NCBI GenBank assembly: GCA_937897645.1
Contig: CALCNV010000036.1
Coordinates: 1-5,314 of the forward strand
Direction: 5' to 3'
From: an uncultured Lysobacteraceae bacterium
GTDB taxonomy: Bacteria > Pseudomonadota > Gammaproteobacteria > Xanthomonadales > Xanthomonadaceae
DNA length: 5,314 nt
The translations under genes and the position numbers were made by a program. Position 1 is the first letter of the stretch. Every line of letters starts with the position of its first letter. The notes beneath the pieces were generated by a model. The model was not told where the DNA came from. It saw nothing but the letters and a program-made list of their open reading frames with translations, and did no database searches. This document shows, piece by piece, positions 1-5,310 of the stretch.

Positions 1-185
1 ACGTCCACGCCGAAGCTTTCGCCGGCTTCATGGTCGAGCATGGCCGTTTCCAGGCCGGGGATGATGTTGCCATGGCCGATCAGGATGGCCAGTGGCTCGC
101 GGTCCTTTGAACTTTCCAGCGCTTCCTGGCCCTGTTCGGACACGGTGTAGTGGAAACGGACCACGCTGTCTTTTGCGATTTTCAT
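1..185 (-). CDS. slyD: FKBP-type peptidyl-prolyl cis-trans isomerase SlyD, N-terminal part (runs off the window)
   Basis: SlyD is a cytoplasmic FKBP-fold prolyl isomerase and chaperone that in many proteobacteria also delivers nickel through a His/Cys-rich tail. Only the first 61 codons are here, starting at an ATG. They read MKIAKDSVVRFHYTV, then a charged stretch, then IGHGNIIPGLETAMLDHEAG. This matches the SlyD N-terminus: the MKxAKDxVV start, and the GHGxxIxGLETAL-type segment that leads into the insert-in-flap domain. The metal-binding tail lies outside the window, so nickel binding cannot be judged. Only a weak AGAG-like Shine-Dalgarno lies upstream of the ATG. The gene diverges from a lipoprotein gene 94 bp away. 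On the minus strand at 268-263 a TTGACC could serve as a -35, but no matching -10 was found. The family call is firm; other FKBP-type isomerases with the same fold are a minor alternative. Confidence 0.87.
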   Translation of the reverse strand, partial: MKIAKDSVVRFHYTVSEQGQEALESSKDREPLAILIGHGNIIPGLETAMLDHEAGESFGVD

Positions 186-279
186 GTTGGGCTCTGGCAG
201 TGCTGCAGTGCGCCCACGGGGCGACGGCAGTCGGGGGCGGCTTGTGGGCCACGGTGGATTGCGGTCAAGATTGGCCGCA

Positions 280-849
280 ATGAAGGCCGCGCATTATCCC
301 GGCTTGCCGGGCCCCACGCCAGTTGCCGCCCGTCGCCGGGTCGGTTCCGGCTGCGCAGTCGCTGCCCTGGCGCTTGCCCTGGCGCTGGCCGGATGTGGCG
401 GACAAGACAATGTCCGCGAGCCGGCCCCGCCCAGCACGCGCCAGTGGCCGCAGGTGCAGCCCAACGATCCGGCCGCGGCCAACGCCGTGCTGATGCGGGC
501 CATCGGCCTGGTCGGTACGCCCTATCGCTACGGTGGCAACACGCCCGAGTCCGGCTTCGATTGCAGCGGCCTGGTGACCTACGTCTACCGGGACATGCTG
601 GACCTGCGCCTGCCGCGCACCTCGCGCGAACTGGCCAACGTGCAAGGCCCGCGCATCGATCCGGAGAAACTGGCCGCCGCCGACCTGGTGTTCTTTGGCA
701 GCAAGGGCAACGTCAGCCACGTGGGTATCTACGTGGGTGAAGGACGCTTCGTGCACGCGCCCAGTACGGGCGGAACGGTGCGCCTGGACCGGCTGGATGG
801 TCCGTACTGGCGGGACAACTATTCCGGTGCCAAACGCGTATTGCGTTGA
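280..849 (+). CDS. NlpC/P60 (C40) cell-wall endopeptidase, predicted lipoprotein
   Basis: A 189-residue predicted peptidoglycan hydrolase of the NlpC/P60 family, which cuts stem-peptide bonds, usually D-gamma-glutamyl-diaminopimelate. Residues 1-38 form a lipoprotein signal: an Arg-rich n-region (RRR at 18-20), an Ala/Leu core, and the lipobox LAGC with Cys39 as the acylated residue. The residue after Cys39 is Gly, not Asp, which favours outer-membrane sorting. A short Pro-rich linker follows. The catalytic domain spans about 68-189, with GTPYRYGG, then Cys95 in FDCSGLV, His147 in SHVGIYVGEGRF, and His159 in HAPSTGG; the full triad is present. The frame stays open upstream to an ATG at 184, but that start overlaps the slyD start codon and would put 32 arginine- and glycine-rich residues before the signal, so 280 is preferred. 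No strong Shine-Dalgarno is visible. A paralogue follows downstream on the same strand. The size is typical of Spr/NlpC-like lipoproteins. The exact bond cut is not visible from sequence. Confidence 0.88.
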   Translation: MKAAHYPGLPGPTPVAARRRVGSGCAVAALALALALAGCGGQDNVREPAPPSTRQWPQVQPNDPAAANAVLMRAIGLVGTPYRYGGNTPESGFDCSGLVTYVYRDMLDLRLPRTSRELANVQGPRIDPEKLAAADLVFFGSKGNVSHVGIYVGEGRFVHAPSTGGTVRLDRLDGPYWRDNYSGAKRVLR

Positions 850-874
850 AAACGTGACACCCATTGCCTGTAAT
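846..874 (+). promoter_or_regulatory. Predicted sigma70-type promoter for the second NlpC/P60 gene
   Basis: TTGAAA (846-851) and TGTAAT (869-874) are separated by exactly 17 bp, and each matches the sigma70 consensus at 5 of 6 positions. The -35 overlaps the stop codon of the upstream hydrolase gene. Transcription would begin near 881, leaving a leader of about 77 nt to the GTG at 958. It implies that the second hydrolase can be transcribed separately from the first. This is a pattern match only. Confidence 0.55.
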
Positions 875-921
875 TAACGGATTAATAACGGTTTTTGAAC
901 CTTATGACGGCCGGATGACGG
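875..921 (+). promoter_or_regulatory. Two pairs of TRACGG hexamers at 11-bp period, possible operator
   Basis: TAACGG occurs at 875-880 and 886-891, and TGACGG (within ATGACGG) at 905-910 and 916-921. Each pair has an 11-bp start-to-start period, about one helical turn. Direct hexamer repeats with 5-bp gaps are the usual layout of sites for OmpR/PhoB-family response regulators. The first pair sits at the predicted transcription start and the second in the early leader, which would fit repression better than activation. No regulator gene is in the window, so the identity of any binding protein is unknown. Confidence 0.3.
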
Positions 922-957
922 CATCATCACCCCTCTGCTCGCTCTACAGATCTCCGC

Positions 958-1761
958 GTGACGACTGACGACCTGCCCACAGGCCTGCCCGCCGCCCCTC
1001 GTGCCCCGCAACCGGGCGTGACCCGTACTCTGTTCTGCGCAGCCGCGCTTTGCCTGGCCAGCCTGACCGCCCAGGCCCAGACCGCTCCGACCCCAACAGC
1101 TCCAATTCCAGCCGAAGGTGCCGACAAGGCTGCCGTGGCTGCCACGACCGACGCCAAGGTCGCCGACGCACTCCCCGCCGCCGCTTCGACCAGCAGCGTG
1201 CGCGAAAAAGCAGCCGATGCGGCAGCCGCGACGCTCACTGCGCTCCTCCCGCGCCTCGCCGCCAACGACACCATGCCCCTGCTTGATCGTTCGGCAATGT
1301 TCGCCGGCGACCTGAGCCGCCTGCTGGCCAATTACGACCTGACCCAGACCGGCGTGCTGGCCCAGCAACAGTCCGGCGGCAAGATCCAGACCGTCCTGCA
1401 GCGTGCGCTGACCCTGCTGGGCACGCCGTACCGCTGGGGCGGCACCTCGCCGGACAGCGGCTTCGATTGCAGTGGACTGGTGGGTTACGTGTTCCGTACC
1501 GCGCTGGGCATCGAGCTGCCGCGCGTCTCGCGCGACATGGCCACCAAGGCCGATGCCGAACTGATCAAGGACCGCAGCGAACTGCAACAGGGCGACCTGG
1601 TGTTCTTCGGTCGCAAGGGCCGGGTCAACCACGTTGGCATCTACGTGGGCGAAGGCCGCTTCCTGCATTCCCCAAGTACCGGCAAGGACGTGCGCGTGGA
1701 CAGCCTGCTCACCGGCTACTGGAGCAACAAGTTCCTGCAGGCGCGACGGGTTGCGATGTAA
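958..1761 (+). CDS. Secreted NlpC/P60 (C40) cell-wall endopeptidase, paralogue of the upstream gene
   Basis: A predicted periplasmic peptidoglycan endopeptidase, 267 residues from the GTG at 958. Residues 22-41 form a signal (TRTLFCAAALCLASLTAQAQ) with a type I cleavage site at AQA-Q and no lipobox. An Ala/Thr/Pro-rich region follows to about residue 100, then a mixed helical stretch to about 140. The catalytic domain (about 144-267) holds GTPYRWGG, Cys171 in FDCSGLV, His225 in NHVGIYVGEGRF, and His237 in HSPSTGK, so the triad is intact. Well over half the domain matches the upstream lipoprotein, and even the DNA around the catalytic Cys is nearly the same. The start is uncertain: neither GTG 958 nor the in-frame GTG 1018 has a Shine-Dalgarno. 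GTG 1018 would give a cleaner signal peptide starting MTRTLF and a 247-residue protein; the 958-1017 stretch nevertheless has coding-like G+C at third positions. The gene has its own likely promoter and a clear terminator. Family call firm, start not. Confidence 0.86.
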   Translation: MTTDDLPTGLPAAPRAPQPGVTRTLFCAAALCLASLTAQAQTAPTPTAPIPAEGADKAAVAATTDAKVADALPAAASTSSVREKAADAAAATLTALLPRLAANDTMPLLDRSAMFAGDLSRLLANYDLTQTGVLAQQQSGGKIQTVLQRALTLLGTPYRWGGTSPDSGFDCSGLVGYVFRTALGIELPRVSRDMATKADAELIKDRSELQQGDLVFFGRKGRVNHVGIYVGEGRFLHSPSTGKDVRVDSLLTGYWSNKFLQARRVAM

Positions 1762-1789
1762 TCCTCACGCCGCATGCTTTGTGTTGAAG

Positions 1790-1816
1790 AAAGCCGCCTA
1801 GTCAGCGGCTTTTTTT
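1790..1816 (+). terminator. Rho-independent terminator of the second NlpC/P60 gene
   Basis: AAAGCCGC (1790-1797) and GCGGCTTT (1805-1812) form a perfect 8-bp stem around a 7-nt loop. The stem runs into seven consecutive T (1810-1816). It begins 28 bp after the stop codon. This is a textbook intrinsic terminator for the plus strand. Confidence 0.88.
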
Positions 1817-1857
1817 CGATGAAACCTGCTTCTGCAAGCTAAGGCTGATTCAATCGA

Positions 1858-1890
1858 AGCGCCCCTCTCCCCTCGTGGGAGAGGGACGCT
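1858..1890. repeat. Intergenic palindrome with CCCTCTCCC/GGGAGAGGG arms
   Basis: CCCTCTCCC (1863-1871) and GGGAGAGGG (1877-1885) are perfect 9-bp arms around a 5-nt loop. Outside them AGCG (1858-1861) pairs with CGCT (1887-1890) across one C-A mismatch. There is no T-run, so it is not a typical terminator. It lies 29 bp beyond the 3' end of the thioesterase gene. CCCTCTCCC-type hairpins recur between genes in many proteobacteria, so a dispersed repeat is likely, though copy number cannot be seen here. It could also protect or end the thioesterase transcript. Confidence 0.55.
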
Positions 1891-1919
1891 ATCCGAGCAT
1901 CAATATGGCGACACGCCGA

Positions 1920-2429
1920 CTACGCTTTCTTCGTAGTCGCTTCCTGATAATGCGCCACCGTCTGCTCGATGCCCTTGCTGAGTTCCATCACCTTGATGGC
2001 GTACTCCGCCAATAAATTGTCGTCATCCGTCTGCGGCTGCCATGCCGGCACCGGAATCGGCTTTCCTTCCACCCCATCCAGTGCCACGAACACGATGATG
2101 CAGTGCGTGCACAGCCGGTTCCCCGCGTGGCTTGCATCCAGCCCCGGATCACGCGCGCGCACGTCGATGGCGAAGTGCATGCTGCTGGTGCCGGTATAGA
2201 CGAGGGTGGCGGTTACCGTGACCAGGTCGCTGATGCGTATCGGGGCGACGAAGCGAATGCCGCCTACTGCCACCGTCACGCTGTAATGCCCGCTCCAGCC
2301 AACCGCCGCGGCATAGCCCACCTGGTCGATCCATTTCATCACCACGCCACCGTGCACCTTGCCGCCGTAATTGACGTCGGTGGGCTCGGCCAGGAAACGA
2401 AAGGTAAGTTCGCGTTGTTCACCGCTCAT
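1920..2429 (-). CDS. Acyl-CoA thioesterase, hotdog fold (YciA-like, 4HBT)
   Basis: A predicted cytoplasmic thioesterase of 169 residues that hydrolyses acyl-CoA to free acid and CoA. The hotdog signature lies near the N-terminus: EPTDVNYGGKVHGGVVMKWID at about 15-35. Asn20 and Asp35 fall where YciA-like enzymes place their catalytic Asn and Asp, and HGG at 27-29 precedes the central helix. The segment VGGIRFVAPIRISDLV (about 56-70) is the typical second strand region, where substrate-pocket and dimer contacts usually lie. After the core (to about 130), residues 131-169 form a charged, probably helical tail. The ATG at 2429 is preceded by GGGAGA at a 5-nt spacing. The frame stays open upstream to 2690, but that extension is Gln/His/Arg-rich and overlaps the divergent gene, so it is rejected. 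Substrate chain length cannot be told from sequence. The neighbours do not suggest a pathway. Confidence 0.88.
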   Translation of the reverse strand: MSGEQRELTFRFLAEPTDVNYGGKVHGGVVMKWIDQVGYAAAVGWSGHYSVTVAVGGIRFVAPIRISDLVTVTATLVYTGTSSMHFAIDVRARDPGLDASHAGNRLCTHCIIVFVALDGVEGKPIPVPAWQPQTDDDNLLAEYAIKVMELSKGIEQTVAHYQEATTKKA

Positions 2430-2434
2430 GTGGA

Positions 2435-2440
2435 TCTCCC
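2435..2440 (-). promoter_or_regulatory. Ribosome binding site deciding the thioesterase start
   Basis: GGGAGA on the minus strand ends 5 nt before the ATG at 2429. It selects this ATG over the much longer upstream-open reading frame. Confidence 0.6.
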
Positions 2441-2526
2441 GTGTTGCGATGCGACAGGGTACGCCAGCTTGCAGCAACGCGCGCTTGGCGACATGCTGCG
2501 CATGGGGAAATATTGCAACGAACCAT

Positions 2527-2532
2527 AAGGAG
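2527..2532 (+). promoter_or_regulatory. Ribosome binding site deciding the small membrane protein start
   Basis: AAGGAG, a near-perfect Shine-Dalgarno, lies 8 nt before the ATG at 2541. An in-frame GTG at 2532 overlaps this site and is therefore an unlikely start. Confidence 0.75.
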
Positions 2533-2540
2533 TGGACGCG

Positions 2541-2948
2541 ATGTTGCGCACCTTGCTGGGAATCATCGTGGGCCTGGTCACGGCCATGCTGCTGATCTTC
2601 GCCCTTGAAGCCGCGGGGATGATGGTGTTTCCGCCGCCCGCGGGCCTGCAGTTGAACAATGAAGCCGACCTGGCCCAACTGGTGGCGCAATCATCCACGG
2701 GCAAGAAGGCATGGGTGGTGTTCGGTTGGGCCTTGGCCAGTTTCGTCGGTGGTTGGGTCGCCGCGCGCATCAGCCGCGTGCACCCGCGCTTCGCCGCACT
2801 GGCGGTGGCCGCGCTGATCATGGTCGGCACGGTCATGAATGCGATGGTCATCCCGCATCCGTTGTGGATGAACCTGCTGGGCGTGGTGCTGCCAGTGCCA
2901 TTGGCGCTGCTTGGCGCACGCCTGGCACGAGCGGACGGCAAGGCATGA
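2541..2948 (+). CDS. Small four-helix inner-membrane protein of unknown function
   Basis: I do not recognise a characterised family. The 135-residue protein is very hydrophobic, with four likely transmembrane helices at about 4-29, 57-76, 85-104 and 109-128. A loop between helices 1 and 2 (about 31-56) holds a PPP motif and several charged residues (NNEADLAQLV). The short loop between helices 2 and 3 (ARISRVHPRF) and the C-terminal end (ARLARADGKA) are basic. By the positive-inside rule these face the cytoplasm, and the 31-56 loop faces the periplasm. No enzymatic motif or metal-binding cluster is seen. A strong ribosome binding site sets the start. A BASS transporter gene follows after 50 bp on the same strand, so co-transcription is plausible. 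The upstream neighbour, a thioesterase, is divergent. It is a real gene judging by its ribosome site, membrane pattern and codon use; its function is unknown. Confidence 0.78.
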   Translation: MLRTLLGIIVGLVTAMLLIFALEAAGMMVFPPPAGLQLNNEADLAQLVAQSSTGKKAWVVFGWALASFVGGWVAARISRVHPRFAALAVAALIMVGTVMNAMVIPHPLWMNLLGVVLPVPLALLGARLARADGKA

Positions 2949-2998
2949 GGCGCGATCAGTTCGTAATCCACGCCACCACCTGACGGGACCCAGCGGCC

Positions 2999-3877
2999 AT
3001 GCAATCGACCCTGCTGACCACGCTGTTCCTGCCGCTCGCCCTTGGCGTGCTGATGCTTGGCCTGGGCCTGGGTTTGACCACGGAGGATTTCCGTCGCATC
3101 GGCCGCTATCCTCGCGCGGTGGTGACCGGCCTGGTCCTGCAGATACTTGTCCTGCCATGGGTGGCGTTCGCATTGGCGCTGCTGTTCAATCTGCCGCCCG
3201 CACTGGCGGTCGGCCTGATGTTGCTGGCGGCGTCTCCCGGTGGCGCCACCGCCAATATCTACAGCCACCTCGCGCGTGGCGATGTCGCCTTGAACATCAC
3301 CCTGACCGCCATCAACAGCGTGCTGGCATTGGCCACTCTTCCGCTGATCTTGAACCTGTCGCTTGAATACTTCATGGGTGCGGGCCAATACGTGCCGCCG
3401 CCGTTCCGCAAGGTGGTGGAAGTGGCGGTGATCATCCTGTTGCCGGTGCTGCTAGGCATGCTGGTCCGCGCACGCGCGCCCGGCTTCGCTGCGCGCATGG
3501 AAAAGCCGCTGCGGCTGTTCGCAGTGCTGGTACTCGTGCTGCTGATCGTAGTCGCCTTCGTGCAGGCATGGGCCACCCTGCTCGCCTGGCTTGCCGCGGT
3601 GGGACTTGCCTGCCTGCTGTTCAACCTGGCCAGCATGGGCGTGGGCTACGGCGCACCCCTGGCACTGAAGCTGCCGCGGAAACAGGCCATCGCCATCGCC
3701 ATGGAAATCGGCATCCACAACGGTACGCTGGCCATCTATATCGCACTGAACGTGATGGACAACGCCACCATGTCGATCCCGGCGGCGATCTACAGCCTGC
3801 TGATGTTCTTCACCGCCGCGGCATTTGGCTGGTGGATCACGAGAAATCCGGCGCAAGAGTCAGCCGGCCAGCCTTGA
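2999..3877 (+). CDS. Bile acid:sodium symporter (BASS) family transporter
   Basis: A 292-residue inner-membrane protein with about nine to ten hydrophobic segments from residue 4 to 281, the usual length and layout for bacterial BASS (COG0385-type) proteins. Family members import organic anions, in several cases with sodium; natural substrates of the bacterial ones are mostly unknown, and bile acids are not implied. Two family motifs are clear: ASPGGATANIYSHLARGDVALN (about 78-99), the crossover region of the first repeat, and EIGIHNGTLA (236-245), that of the second. In the bacterial ASBT structures the latter usually reads ExGxQN with Glu and Gln as sodium ligands; here Gln is replaced by His240. 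Ala85 sits where a Ser is often found. Glu236 and Asn86 are kept. The ATG follows a weak GGGA 10 nt upstream. It is 50 bp after the small membrane protein gene, and a REP pair lies just beyond its stop. Family call firm, substrate unknown. Confidence 0.88.
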   Translation: MQSTLLTTLFLPLALGVLMLGLGLGLTTEDFRRIGRYPRAVVTGLVLQILVLPWVAFALALLFNLPPALAVGLMLLAASPGGATANIYSHLARGDVALNITLTAINSVLALATLPLILNLSLEYFMGAGQYVPPPFRKVVEVAVIILLPVLLGMLVRARAPGFAARMEKPLRLFAVLVLVLLIVVAFVQAWATLLAWLAAVGLACLLFNLASMGVGYGAPLALKLPRKQAIAIAMEIGIHNGTLAIYIALNVMDNATMSIPAAIYSLLMFFTAAAFGWWITRNPAQESAGQP

Positions 3878-3884
3878 AGTTTCA

Positions 3885-3954
3885 TGTGGGAGCGACGTGA
3901 GTCGCGAGCTGTGGCTCGCTGATGCTCCCGTTCGCGACTCACGTCGCTCCCACA
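3885..3954. repeat. REP-like inverted pair (BIME-like) between convergent genes
   Basis: Perfect 23-bp arms (3885-3907 and 3932-3954) flank a 24-nt centre. Each arm begins TGTGGGAGCGACGTGAGTCG and is itself a REP-like unit: a GTGG head followed by a small GCGAC-GTGA-GTCGC hairpin. Two units thus face each other. The centre also offers GCGAGC (3904-3909) pairing with GCTCGC (3914-3919). The element starts 8 bp after the BASS stop and ends 15 bp before the stop of the convergent DAACS gene, so it could stop or stabilise both transcripts. REP elements of this kind, mobilised by RAYT transposases, are known in Pseudomonas and Xanthomonadales; no RAYT gene is in the window. Confidence 0.8.
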
Positions 3955-3969
3955 AAAGCATTGCGCGCC

Positions 3970-5298
3970 TCATTTGGCGCGAGACTCGACTTCCTTCAAA
4001 CCGATGTTGCTGGAGCCCGCCTCGTAAACCTGCCTGTCCAGCATCCCGGTTTCCTTCGCCACCAGCACCGGCACCAGCATCTGCCCGGTGACGTTGGTCA
4101 TGGTGCGCATCATGTCCAGGATGCGGTCGATCGCGTACAGGAAGCCGATGGCTTCCAGCGGCAGGCCGGCGGCACTCAACACCACCGTCGCCATGACCAC
4201 TGCCGTGCCGGGAACGCCGGCAGTACCGAAGCTGCCCAGCACCGAGGCCAACGCAATGATCACGTACTGCGCCCATGAAAGTTCGATGCCGGTGTACTGG
4301 GCGATGAACACGGCCGCCAATGCCGGATAGATGGCACCGCATCCGTCCATCTTGATGCTTGCCCCCAGCGGCACCGCGAACGCCGCGTAATCTCGATCGA
4401 CGCCGTGGTTGTCGGCAACGCAGCGCAACGACAAGGGCAGGGCCGCGAAGCTGCTGGACGCGACGAACCCGACCTGCATGGCCGGCGCGGCGCCACGGAA
4501 GAATTTCAACGGGTTCAACCCGTGCGCCAGCAGCAGGCCGCTGTACACCACGAGGATGTGGAAGGCACACGCGGCGTACAACGCGACCACGAACGACAGC
4601 AGCGGCTTGAGTTGCTCGAATCCGTATCCGCCCACCAACGCCGCGATCAGGCCAAAGGTGCCGATGGGCGTGAATTCCAGCACGAAGCGCGTGACCTGGA
4701 TCATGGCCTCGCTGGCCTCGCCCGCCAGCGTGCGCAGCTTGGCGGTTTTTTCGCCGAGCTTGACGAACGCGAACCCGACCAGGCCTGCGAAGAAGATGAC
4801 CTGCAGCACCGTGCCGTTGCGTGGCACCAGCACCTTGGTGCCGTCGGGTATCTGCGATGCAGCGGCACCGGACAGCGCCTGGAACACATTGGACGGCACG
4901 ATGTTGAACAGCACGTCCAGCACGCCCGGCACGTCCTTCGGCGTGTAGTTGGACGCCACCTGCAATACGCCAACGCCTGCACCGGGCTGCAGCACCAGCC
5001 CAAATACCAGCCCCACCGCGACCGCCAGCACTGCCGTGAGCGCGAACCAGGCGAACGTGCGCCCGGCCAGCCCGGCAATCGATTTCTGGCCGTGCAGCGA
5101 GCTGACCGCATTGATGACCGCGAAGAACACCAGCGGCACCGCGATCATCTTGATCAGGTTGACGTACAGGTCGCCCAGCGGCCCGAACCAGGTCTTCGCC
5201 GCGGGGCCAAACAGCCAGCCCGCCAGCGCGCCCAGCACGAATCCCGCCAGCACGCGTTGCCAGAACGGAATCTTCAACCAGGCGGACACCAGTCTCAT
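3970..5298 (-). CDS. DAACS-family dicarboxylate/amino acid transporter (GltP/DctA type) with altered cation site
   Basis: A 442-residue inner-membrane transporter of the glutamate/C4-dicarboxylate (SLC1-like) family, full length. Visible family parts: scaffold helices to about 250; HP1 with SSSFAALP (281-288); TM7 with IKMDGCG (315-321); HP2 with GSFGTAGVPG (355-364); TM8 with DRILDMMRTMTNVTGQ (391-406). Asp395, Arg398 and Thr399 match the acidic-substrate ligands D394, R397 and T398 of GltPh, so an acidic amino acid or dicarboxylate is likely. However, Lys316 replaces the highly conserved Asn of the NMDG motif, and Gln406 replaces the Asp after NVTG; both are sodium ligands in GltPh (N310, D405). 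Codons 4353-4351 (AAG) and 4083-4081 (CAG) confirm this. The HP2 region is well kept. The ATG at 5298 has GTGAG 7 nt upstream; the GTG at 5310 forms part of that site and is less likely. The gene converges on the BASS gene. Family sure; coupling ion and substrate unsure. Confidence 0.9.
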   Translation of the reverse strand: MRLVSAWLKIPFWQRVLAGFVLGALAGWLFGPAAKTWFGPLGDLYVNLIKMIAVPLVFFAVINAVSSLHGQKSIAGLAGRTFAWFALTAVLAVAVGLVFGLVLQPGAGVGVLQVASNYTPKDVPGVLDVLFNIVPSNVFQALSGAAASQIPDGTKVLVPRNGTVLQVIFFAGLVGFAFVKLGEKTAKLRTLAGEASEAMIQVTRFVLEFTPIGTFGLIAALVGGYGFEQLKPLLSFVVALYAACAFHILVVYSGLLLAHGLNPLKFFRGAAPAMQVGFVASSSFAALPLSLRCVADNHGVDRDYAAFAVPLGASIKMDGCGAIYPALAAVFIAQYTGIELSWAQYVIIALASVLGSFGTAGVPGTAVVMATVVLSAAGLPLEAIGFLYAIDRILDMMRTMTNVTGQMLVPVLVAKETGMLDRQVYEAGSSNIGLKEVESRAK

Positions 5299-5305
5299 GC
5301 ATCGT

Positions 5306-5310
5306 CTCAC
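5306..5310 (-). promoter_or_regulatory. Probable ribosome binding site of the DAACS transporter
   Basis: GTGAG on the minus strand ends 7 nt before the ATG at 5298. It favours that ATG over the GTG at 5310, which has only four window bases upstream and so cannot be fully judged. Confidence 0.45.

Noticed and set aside
184..279. Longer N-terminus for the lipoprotein, starting at the ATG at 184
   Set aside because: It overlaps the divergent slyD start codon and adds 32 Arg/Gly-rich residues before a complete lipoprotein signal that starts well at 280.
186..279. Promoter for slyD on the minus strand using TTGACC at 268-263
   Set aside because: No -10 of better than 3 of 6 matches at 16-18 bp spacing, and no other support.
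874..1668. 264-residue open frame on the minus strand opposite the second hydrolase
   Set aside because: Gly/Gln/Arg-rich low-complexity product with no recognisable domain, lying opposite a clear NlpC/P60 gene; typical of high-GC antisense frames.
2469..2514. Possible promoters in the thioesterase/membrane protein divergent gap
   Set aside because: Boxes such as TTGGCG with AAATAT or TTGCAG with CATGCT match at only 3-4 of 6 positions, no better than chance.
2430..2690. Upstream extension of the thioesterase frame
   Set aside because: The extra residues are His/Gln/Arg-rich, overlap the divergent membrane protein gene, and bypass a good ribosome site at 2435-2440.
2426..3388. 320-residue open frame on the minus strand
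   Set aside because: It is opposite two well-supported plus-strand membrane protein genes and its product is Gln/Arg/His-rich without any domain.
3885..3954. CRISPR or transposon-end reading of the inverted repeat
   Set aside because: Only two inverted copies with no spacers or array, and no transposase or target duplication next to it; the REP structure explains it better.
3860..5302. 480-residue open frame on the minus strand overlapping the DAACS gene in another frame
   Set aside because: Same strand, shifted frame; the product is Arg/Gly-rich, while the other frame gives a complete transporter with family motifs. It also runs through the REP pair.
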